Below, one piece after another: positions 39,989-45,866 of a DNA stretch of 45,866 nt. The stretch is from the NCBI GenBank assembly GCA_040398425.1, contig JBBATZ010000034.1, forward strand, positions 1 through 45,866, in the 5' to 3' direction. Both the position numbers and the translations under genes were made by a program. Source of the stretch: UBA7672 sp040398425. Its GTDB lineage: Bacteria; Pseudomonadota; Alphaproteobacteria; Caulobacterales; Hyphomonadaceae. Below the pieces are notes generated by a model. That model searched no databases, was not told the DNA's origin, and worked only from the letters and a program-made list of their open reading frames with translations. Each line of letters begins with the position of its first letter. Positions within the stretch are counted from its first letter, which is position 1.

Positions 39989-40996
39989 ATGACCTCAACC
40001 ATTGTCCGCCCGGCCAAGCTCAGCGACCTCGACAGGCTCGACGGAATGATCGCGCGCGTCGATCCGGGGATGTTGACCATGCCCGCCTCGCGTGAGGCAA
40101 TGGCCGCAAGGATCGAGCGGTCGCTAGCCGCGTTTGCAAGGCCCTCCATCGCGCCACAGAACGAGTGCTATTTCCTGATCATGGAAGAAGAGGGCGAGTT
40201 GCTCGGCACGGCGAGCATCTTCACCAATCTCGGGGTCGAGCGGCCGTTTTATTCCTACCGGATTTCGCGCGACGCCAAGGTGTCGCCGGAGCAGGACGTT
40301 AAGGTTGAGCTCGATCTCCTTTTCCTGGTGAATGACTATCACGGCGACTCAGAGCTCGGCACGCTGTTCATCGAGCGCAAGGCGCGTGGTGGTGGGCGAG
40401 GGCGGTTATTGTCGTTTGCGCGGCTGATGCTGATCGCGGCCGATCCGATCCGCTTCGGCACCAAGGCGATGGCTGAGATACGCGGCTTTACCGACAGCGA
40501 GGGGCGATCGCCGTTCTGGGATGCTGTCGGCGCCAAGTTCTTCAAGATGGAGTATCGCGCCGCGGATACACTGAGTGCGCGGGATCATCGCTTCATTGCT
40601 GACCTGATGCCGCGTTATCCGATCTACACGTCGCTGTTGCCGGACGAAGCGCGCAACGTGATCGCACGGCCGCATCCGGACGCAGAGCCGGCGCTCGCCA
40701 TGCTGAAGGCGCAGGGGTTCCGATATAATGATGTGGTCGACATCTTCGATGCGGGACCGACGGTCGAAGCCTTCATCGACCATGTCGACACAGTGCGCGA
40801 GGCGCGCCGGATGACGGGCGCTGAGTTCGCCGCTGGACCTAAGCCGGAGGCGGCGCTGATCGCTAATCCGGGTCTGGCGCAGTTTGCTGTGACGCAATTT
40901 GCGGCGAGCGATGATCCGGCGCCTGTGCTCGCGCGGATTGGTGCGGGTATGAGCGACACTGTGATGGTTTACCGGCTGAAAGGATCGCGCCCATGA
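39989..40996 (+). CDS. astA: Arginine N-succinyltransferase AstA
   Basis: A 335-residue GNAT-fold enzyme. IVRPAKLSDLDRLDGMIARV at the start, NECYFLIMEEEGELLGTASI, PFYSYRISRD and the LLFLVNDYHGDSELGTLFIE block typical of AstA/AruAF, then FSRLML-like LSFARLMLIAADPIRFGTKA and GRSPFWDAVGAKFFKMEYRA are visible. It transfers succinyl from succinyl-CoA to arginine, the first step of the AST pathway in the cytosol. Length is typical. It overlaps astD by four bases (ATGA), so the operon order is astA-astD-astB. Confidence 0.96.
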   Translation: MTSTIVRPAKLSDLDRLDGMIARVDPGMLTMPASREAMAARIERSLAAFARPSIAPQNECYFLIMEEEGELLGTASIFTNLGVERPFYSYRISRDAKVSPEQDVKVELDLLFLVNDYHGDSELGTLFIERKARGGGRGRLLSFARLMLIAADPIRFGTKAMAEIRGFTDSEGRSPFWDAVGAKFFKMEYRAADTLSARDHRFIADLMPRYPIYTSLLPDEARNVIARPHPDAEPALAMLKAQGFRYNDVVDIFDAGPTVEAFIDHVDTVREARRMTGAEFAAGPKPEAALIANPGLAQFAVTQFAASDDPAPVLARIGAGMSDTVMVYRLKGSRP

Positions 40997-42474
40997 CATT
41001 GCCGGCGTTCACGGGTGAATGCTTCATCAACGGGCGTTGGCTCAAGGGCGGCGGGCCGGAGTTTGCGTCGATCGCGTCCGCGGATGGACTTGAAGTCTGG
41101 CGCGGCCATGAAGCAAGCGCCGCTGATGTTGAAGCGGCAGTTTCAGCGGCGCGTGCGGCGTTGCCGGCGTGGCGGCGCAGGTCGATGGATGAGCGCATTG
41201 CTGTGGTGCGCGCATTTGCAAAGCTGGTGGATGCGCACAAGGCGGACATGGCGGCGGTGATCTCGCGCGCGACCGGCAAACCGTTGTGGGATGCGGCGAC
41301 CGAAGCCGCAGCGATGGTGGGCAAGGCGGAGCTGTCGGTGAAGGCATATGCCGAACGCACGCCTCTGAAGGAAGCGGCAGCCGGTGCTTACATCGCGCGG
41401 ATCAGTCATCATCCGCATGGCGTGATGGCCGTGCTTGGGCCGTTCAACTTCCCGGGCCATCTGCCGAACGGGCATATCATGCCGGCGCTGATCGCGGGCA
41501 ATACCGTGATCTTCAAGCCTTCTGAGCAGACGCCGGAAGTGGCGGAGTTCACGTTGCGGCTGTGGCAGGAGGCTGGGCTTCCGGCGGGGGTGATCAATCT
41601 GCTGCAGGGCGCGCGAGCGCCGGCCGAATTGCTGGTGGCGCACGAGGGCGTCGATGGCGTGCTTTTCACCGGCGGCGTGCCGGCGGGACGTGCAATCCAT
41701 CGCGCTCTGGGCGGGCGACTGGAGAAGATTGTCGCGCTGGAACTTGGCGGAAACAATCCGCTGGTGGTGTGGGATGCGGCCGATCTGGAGTCGGCTGCGA
41801 AGCTGATCGTGAAGTCGGCTTACATCACGTCGGGCCAGCGCTGCACGTGTTCGCGTCGGCTTATCGTGAAGGCGGGCCCGGAGGGCGACAAGGTGATCGA
41901 GGCGCTGGTGCGCCTGATTGATCGCGTTGTGGTGGATCGGCCGGATGCTCAGCCGCAGCCCTTCATCGGTCCCCTGATTTCGGCCCACGCGACGGATGCG
42001 GTGCTTGCGGCGCAGGCGGGCTGGATCAAAGCGGGCGGCGTGGTGATCCGCGAGGCCAAGCGGCTGGATATAGGTCCGGCCTATGTCGCGCCCGGATTGA
42101 TCGATGTGACGGGGATAGCCTCGCGCAAGGATGAGGAAGTATTCGGACCGTTGCTGCAGGTTATCCGCGTCGCGGATTTCGATGCAGCTTTGGAGGAAGC
42201 GAACAACACGAAGTTCGGTCTCGCGGCGGGATTGATTTCCGACAGCGCAGAGCTGTTTGCGACGTTCGAGGCGGAGGTGCGCGCGGGCGTGCTCAACTGG
42301 AACCGGCAGACGACGGGCGCATCTGGCTCGGCGCCGTTTGGCGGCGTGGGGCAATCGGGCAATCATCGTCCCGCCGGATACTACGCTGCGGACTACGCGG
42401 CGTGGCCGATGGCGAGCCTGATCGCACCGGGCGCGGTCAAAGATGACGAAGCAATCGTGGGGCTGAAGCCATGA
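40993..42474 (+). CDS. astD: N-succinylglutamate 5-semialdehyde dehydrogenase AstD
   Basis: A 493-residue aldehyde dehydrogenase. Key parts: FNFPGHLPNGHIMPALIAGN (cofactor cleft), FKPSEQTPEV, FTGGVPAGRAIH, the Glu of ALELGGNNPLVV (general base) and Cys284 in ITSGQRCTCSRRL (nucleophile), EVFGPLLQV near the end. These are diagnostic for AstD/AruD. It oxidises succinylglutamate semialdehyde to succinylglutamate with NAD, the fourth step of the pathway. The transaminase for step three (astC) and the last hydrolase (astE) are not in the window. The stop overlaps the astB start (ATGA). Confidence 0.96.
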   Translation: MTLPAFTGECFINGRWLKGGGPEFASIASADGLEVWRGHEASAADVEAAVSAARAALPAWRRRSMDERIAVVRAFAKLVDAHKADMAAVISRATGKPLWDAATEAAAMVGKAELSVKAYAERTPLKEAAAGAYIARISHHPHGVMAVLGPFNFPGHLPNGHIMPALIAGNTVIFKPSEQTPEVAEFTLRLWQEAGLPAGVINLLQGARAPAELLVAHEGVDGVLFTGGVPAGRAIHRALGGRLEKIVALELGGNNPLVVWDAADLESAAKLIVKSAYITSGQRCTCSRRLIVKAGPEGDKVIEALVRLIDRVVVDRPDAQPQPFIGPLISAHATDAVLAAQAGWIKAGGVVIREAKRLDIGPAYVAPGLIDVTGIASRKDEEVFGPLLQVIRVADFDAALEEANNTKFGLAAGLISDSAELFATFEAEVRAGVLNWNRQTTGASGSAPFGGVGQSGNHRPAGYYAADYAAWPMASLIAPGAVKDDEAIVGLKP

Positions 42475-43823
42475 GCGAGGCTGGCGCGGCGGTTGAAGTC
42501 AATTTCGACGGGCTGGTCGGCCCGACGCACAACTATGCGGGGCTGGCGCACGGCAATCTCGCGGCGGCGGCCAATGAGGGGCTGCCAGCTAATCCGCGCG
42601 AGGGCGCTTTGCAGGGCCTCGCGAAGATGCGCTGGATGTTGCGCCAGGGACTGGTGCAGGCCGTGTTGCCGCCGCATGAGCGACCGCATCTGCCCAGCCT
42701 GCGGCGGATGGGGTTCAGCGGCAGCGATGAGCATGTCGTGGCGACGGCGGCGCGGGCCAACCCGTTGTTGCTAGCGAATGTGTCGTCGGCGGCCGCGATG
42801 TGGACGGCGAACGCAGCAACTGTGTCGCCTTCGGCCGACACTGGCGATGGGCGCGTTCACTTCACACCCGCCAACATGGTCTCGCACTTCCATCGCGCCA
42901 TCGAGGCGGAAACGACGTCACGCGTGCTGAAGGCGATTTTCGCCGACGAGAAGCAGTTCGTTGTGCATGAGCCCGTGCCGTTCGCGACGTTTGGCGATGA
43001 GGGGGCGGCGAACCATTGCCGGCTGACGTCGGCTCACGGTGAGCGCGGCGTCGAGGTGTTCGTCTACGGGCAGTCTTCGTTCGCGAAGGATGGTGGTGGA
43101 AAGTTTCGGGCGCGGCAGTCGATGGAAGCGTGCCACATCGTGGCGACCCAGCACGACCTGTGGACGGGCGGCGGAGCCTTGCTGACGCAGCAGTCACGCG
43201 GGGCGATTGATTCAGGCGCGTTTCACAATGATGTGGTCGCCGTGTCGAACGGGCCGGTGTTGATGTTCCATGGCGAGGCGTTCGCGCAGAAGGAGGCGCT
43301 GATCGAGGGGCTGAAGCGCGCGGGTGAGGCGCGCGGGTTTGCGCCTGTATTTCTCGAGGCCGCCGTGGATGAACTGACGCTTGAGGAGGCGGTGAAATCC
43401 TACCTGTTCAATTCGCAGATTGTAACGTTGCCTTCGGGCGCCATGGCGCTGGTGTTGCCGCATGAGGTGGCAGAGACGCTGCGCGCGAAGGCGTTTGTCG
43501 ATCGCGTGCTGGCGAGCAACGGGCCGATCCGGGAGGCGCACTATCTCGATTTGCGCCAGTCGATGCGCAATGGCGGCGGACCGGCGTGCTTACGTTTGCG
43601 CGTCGTTCTGACCGAGGCAGAGATCGCAGCGCTCGGCGCGGGCGTGATCCTGGACGAAGCGAAGGTGGACGCGCTTGAAGACGTGGTGCGGCGCAACTAT
43701 CGCGATCGGGTCGAGCTGAAGGATCTGGCTGATCCGGCGCTGCTGCGCGAGTCGCGGACGGCGCTGGACGAGATCGGACAGGTGCTGGGCCTGGGAGCGG
43801 TGCATGACTTCCAGCGTGCATAG
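42471..43823 (+). CDS. astB: N-succinylarginine dihydrolase AstB
   Basis: A 450-residue amidinotransferase-fold enzyme that splits succinylarginine to succinylornithine, CO2 and two ammonia. The start VEVNFDGLVGPTHNYAGLAH is an almost invariant AstB signature. The catalytic set is visible: Glu in FGDEGAANHCR, His in GAFHNDVVAVSNG and Cys373 in NGGGPACLRLRV. The length is typical. Its last 20 bases overlap the start of the acetyltransferase gene. Confidence 0.97.
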   Translation: MSEAGAAVEVNFDGLVGPTHNYAGLAHGNLAAAANEGLPANPREGALQGLAKMRWMLRQGLVQAVLPPHERPHLPSLRRMGFSGSDEHVVATAARANPLLLANVSSAAAMWTANAATVSPSADTGDGRVHFTPANMVSHFHRAIEAETTSRVLKAIFADEKQFVVHEPVPFATFGDEGAANHCRLTSAHGERGVEVFVYGQSSFAKDGGGKFRARQSMEACHIVATQHDLWTGGGALLTQQSRGAIDSGAFHNDVVAVSNGPVLMFHGEAFAQKEALIEGLKRAGEARGFAPVFLEAAVDELTLEEAVKSYLFNSQIVTLPSGAMALVLPHEVAETLRAKAFVDRVLASNGPIREAHYLDLRQSMRNGGGPACLRLRVVLTEAEIAALGAGVILDEAKVDALEDVVRRNYRDRVELKDLADPALLRESRTALDEIGQVLGLGAVHDFQRA

Positions 43824-44346
43824 GTTTGCTCCCGTGGTGGAGACGGAGCGGCTACGCCTGCGCGGGCATCGGGCTGACGATCTCGCGGCCTGCCTGCCGC
43901 TGTGGAACGATCCGATCGTGACGCGCTTCATTGGTGGACGGTCTTACACGCAGGAAGAAGTGTGGCAGCGGGTGCAGCGCTATGCCGGCTCGTGGGTGCT
44001 GCTGGGGCATGGGTTCTGGGTGATCGAGGAGAAGGCTTCGGGCAAGCTGGTCGGCGAGATCGGGATCATGGATGCGAAGCGCGAGATTGATCCGCCGTTC
44101 GGGGATGACCGCGAGCTGGGCTGGGCGCTGATGCCGGATGCGCACGGCAAGGGTTATGCGAGCGAGGCGCTGGCGGCGGTGCTGGACTGGGAGCGGGATG
44201 TGTTCAACGCGCCGTGCGTGGTGGCGCTGATCGATCCGGATAACACGCCGTCGATCAGATTGGCGGAGAAGTTCGGTTTCCGCCAGCGCGTCCGGTCGGT
44301 CTACAAGAACGTGGCAACCATCCAGTTCGAGCGGAGACGCACATGA
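43804..44346 (+). CDS. GNAT-family N-acetyltransferase, RimJ/RimL-like
   Basis: A 180-residue GNAT protein. VVETERLRLRGHRADDLAAC is the standard RimJ/RimL-type opening. GFWVIEEKASGKLVGEIGIM forms strands 2-4, and ELGWALMPDAHGKGYASEAL is motif A with the acetyl-CoA pyrophosphate loop (here PDAHGKGYA). CVVALIDPDNTPSIRLAEKF and GFRQR form motif B. Substrates range from ribosomal protein N-termini to small amines and cannot be told here. It overlaps astB by 20 bases and glpK by four, so it is read as part of the same transcript. Confidence 0.9.
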   Translation: MTSSVHRFAPVVETERLRLRGHRADDLAACLPLWNDPIVTRFIGGRSYTQEEVWQRVQRYAGSWVLLGHGFWVIEEKASGKLVGEIGIMDAKREIDPPFGDDRELGWALMPDAHGKGYASEALAAVLDWERDVFNAPCVVALIDPDNTPSIRLAEKFGFRQRVRSVYKNVATIQFERRRT

Positions 44347-45815
44347 CCGGCGTGATCCTCGCTCTCGACCAGGGCACGACGTCGAGCCGCGCGATGGCGA
44401 TCGGGCTGGACGGGCAGGTGATTGCCTCGGCGCAGGAGGAGTTCCCGCAGATATTCCCGCAATCGGGATGGGTGGAGCACGATCCCGAGGCGATCTGGCG
44501 AACGCAGCGGCGGACGGCGGAGCAGGCGCTGGAACGGCTGGGCGATCACAAGGTTGCTGCCATCGGCGTGACGAACCAGCGCGAGACGGTGGTGGTGTGG
44601 GATCGCAAGACGGGCGAGGCGATCCACAACGCGATCGTCTGGCAGGACAGGCGCACGGCGCAGCGGACGCAGGCTCTGGCGTCGGGCGGGCATCAAGCGA
44701 TCGTGGCCGAGCGGACGGGACTGGTGCTCGATCCGTATTTCTCGGCGTCGAAGATCGCATGGATACTGGATGCTGTTCCTGGCGCACGGGAAAGGGCGAG
44801 GCGCGGCGAGCTGGCTGCAGGGACGATCGACTGTTTCCTGATCTGGCGTCTGACGGGCGGGCAGGTGCATGCGACCGACGCAACGAATGCGTCGCGGACA
44901 TCGCTGTACGACATTCGCACTGGAAGATGGGATGCGGAGCTGTGCGAGCTCTTCAATGTGCCGATGGGTCTGCTGCCTGAGGTGAAGGACAGTGCGGCAG
45001 ATTACGGTGTCAGCGATATCTTCGGACCGAGCCTGCCGATCCGGGGCGTTGCGGGCGACCAGCAAGCGGCGCTGGTGGGGCAAGCGTGTTTCGCGGCGGG
45101 CGAAGTGAAATCCACCTACGGCACCGGCGGCTTCCTTGTGCTGAATACCGGCACGGAGCTGATGCGGTCGAAATCGCGGCTGCTGGGGACGATCGCCTAT
45201 CAGGTTGCTGGCAAGACGACCTATGCCCTCGAAGGATCTATCCTGTCCGCGGGCTCGACGATCCAGTGGCTGCGCGACGAGCTTAAAATCATTCGCGATG
45301 GCGCGCATGCGGGTGAACTCGCGGCGGGCATCTCCGATACGGCGGGCGTGCACCTGGTGCCGGCGTTCACCGGACTTGGCGCTCCGCATTGGGACTCGGA
45401 TGCGCGCGGGGCGATCCTCGGGCTGCAGCGCGGATCGACGATCGCGCATATCGCGCGGGCGGCGCTGGAGAGTGCGGCGTTCCAGACTGTGGAGCTGCTC
45501 GAAGCCATGGCGAAAGACGGCGTTGCGCCGCAGCGCCTGCGCGTCGATGGCGGCATGTCTCGGAATGACTGGCTGCTACAGTTCATGGCAGATGTGCTCG
45601 CCATCGAAGTTGTGCGTCCGAAGAATGTCGAGACGACGGTGCTGGGCGCAGCAATCCTGGCGGGCGTTGGAGCTGGCGAGTTTGCCTCGCTTAAAGAGGC
45701 GGCATCTGTGTGGAAGCTCGACCGCAAGTTCGCGCCGGTGATGGCGGCGGAAGAACGAGAATCGCGCATTGCTGCGTGGAAGTATGCTGTGACGCGGGTG
45801 AAGACGATCGGCTAG
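44343..45815 (+). CDS. glpK: Glycerol kinase GlpK
   Basis: A 490-residue FGGY kinase. The ATP phosphate 1 motif LALDQGTTSSRAMAIGLDGQ, GVTNQRETVVVWDRKTGEAI, NAIVWQDRRT, the FGGY signature region STYGTGGFLVLNTGTELMRS, the catalytic-type GVAGDQQAALVGQ, and APHWDSDARGAILGLQRGST near the C-terminus are all recognisable. It phosphorylates glycerol to sn-glycerol 3-phosphate in the cytosol, using ATP. No glpF or glpD is in the window. It overlaps the acetyltransferase gene by four bases (ATGA) and ends five bases before the convergent partial gene at the edge. Confidence 0.96.
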   Translation: MTGVILALDQGTTSSRAMAIGLDGQVIASAQEEFPQIFPQSGWVEHDPEAIWRTQRRTAEQALERLGDHKVAAIGVTNQRETVVVWDRKTGEAIHNAIVWQDRRTAQRTQALASGGHQAIVAERTGLVLDPYFSASKIAWILDAVPGARERARRGELAAGTIDCFLIWRLTGGQVHATDATNASRTSLYDIRTGRWDAELCELFNVPMGLLPEVKDSAADYGVSDIFGPSLPIRGVAGDQQAALVGQACFAAGEVKSTYGTGGFLVLNTGTELMRSKSRLLGTIAYQVAGKTTYALEGSILSAGSTIQWLRDELKIIRDGAHAGELAAGISDTAGVHLVPAFTGLGAPHWDSDARGAILGLQRGSTIAHIARAALESAAFQTVELLEAMAKDGVAPQRLRVDGGMSRNDWLLQFMADVLAIEVVRPKNVETTVLGAAILAGVGAGEFASLKEAASVWKLDRKFAPVMAAEERESRIAAWKYAVTRVKTIG

Positions 45816-45820
45816 TCGCC

Positions 45821-45866
45821 CTAGAATGGCCGCCAGCGGAATAGCGGGAATGTCGCGAAGATGATC
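45821..45866 (-). CDS. 3' end of a leftward gene cut by the window edge
   Basis: Read on the - strand, 14 codons end in IIFATFPLFRWRPF before TAG at 45821-45823. The aromatic, basic ending is common in inner-membrane proteins. Nothing more can be said, and the frame could be chance. Confidence 0.3.
   Translation of the reverse strand, partial: IIFATFPLFRWRPF

Noticed and set aside
41143..42366. 407-codon frame opposite astD
   Set aside because: Shadow of a certain gene; no domain and no start signal.
43852..45449. Long leftward frames opposite the GNAT and glpK genes
   Set aside because: Arg/Pro/Ser-rich shadow frames; the + strand genes are unambiguous.
1..45866. CRISPR arrays, tRNA or rRNA genes
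   Set aside because: No regularly spaced repeats, cloverleaf-like sequences or rRNA signature stretches were found on reading the window.

Overview
The window is high-GC, gene-dense alphaproteobacterial chromosome. Several features point to the order Caulobacterales, perhaps Hyphomonadaceae: a PleC/DivJ-type histidine kinase with a CtrA-type box in front of it, a gene-transfer-agent (GTA) type head-gene order, and the rhizobial/caulobacterial chain cycHJKL-degP-two-component pair-glnE. The lineage is an inference from gene content and order. I saw no rRNA, tRNA, CRISPR array, transposase or integrase.

Region 1 (1-13164) is the unusual part. Remnants of a GTA/HK97-type phage cluster lie in canonical order on the + strand: end of a portal-side gene (1-19), prohead protease (19-513), major capsid (3009-4245), head-tail connector (7485-7967) and the C-terminal part of the large host-specificity/tail-tip protein (11946-13164). 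Protease, capsid and tail-tip genes are broken by in-frame stops and frameshifts. The genes expected between connector and tail tip are missing. Unrelated genes fill the gaps: two tandem secreted paralogues that share a copied terminator; an NTF2-like protein, a broken trmO, an SDR, a lipoprotein and a VOC protein with an in-frame amber codon; and an OPT transporter, a membrane protein and an ArsR-AHSA1-AHSA1 operon behind a perfect palindrome.

Region 2 (13272-28876) reads mostly rightwards. It holds a CbpA-type DnaJ, a PepSY protein with a FeuP/FeuQ-like two-component pair, the cytochrome c maturation operon ccmI-ccmE-ccmF-ccmH (cycHJKL, with no ccmG), a DegP protease, a second two-component pair, glnE, and an ECF sigma factor/anti-sigma/periplasmic sensor module. 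The order matches the rhizobial feuPQ-cycHJKL-degP-glnE neighbourhood.

Region 3 (28885-38676) is mainly on the - strand: a PAS-containing PleC-like kinase, an EAL-domain protein, aminopeptidase N, a frameshifted conserved hypothetical, a Sec-exported Hcp-like protein and a DHA2-family drug efflux pump. CtrA-type sites precede the kinase and the EAL gene.

Region 4 (38850-45866) is rightward: a Yip1-family membrane protein, then a tightly packed run astA-astD-astB-GNAT-glpK for arginine catabolism by the succinyltransferase route plus glycerol phosphorylation. The window ends in the tail of a leftward gene.
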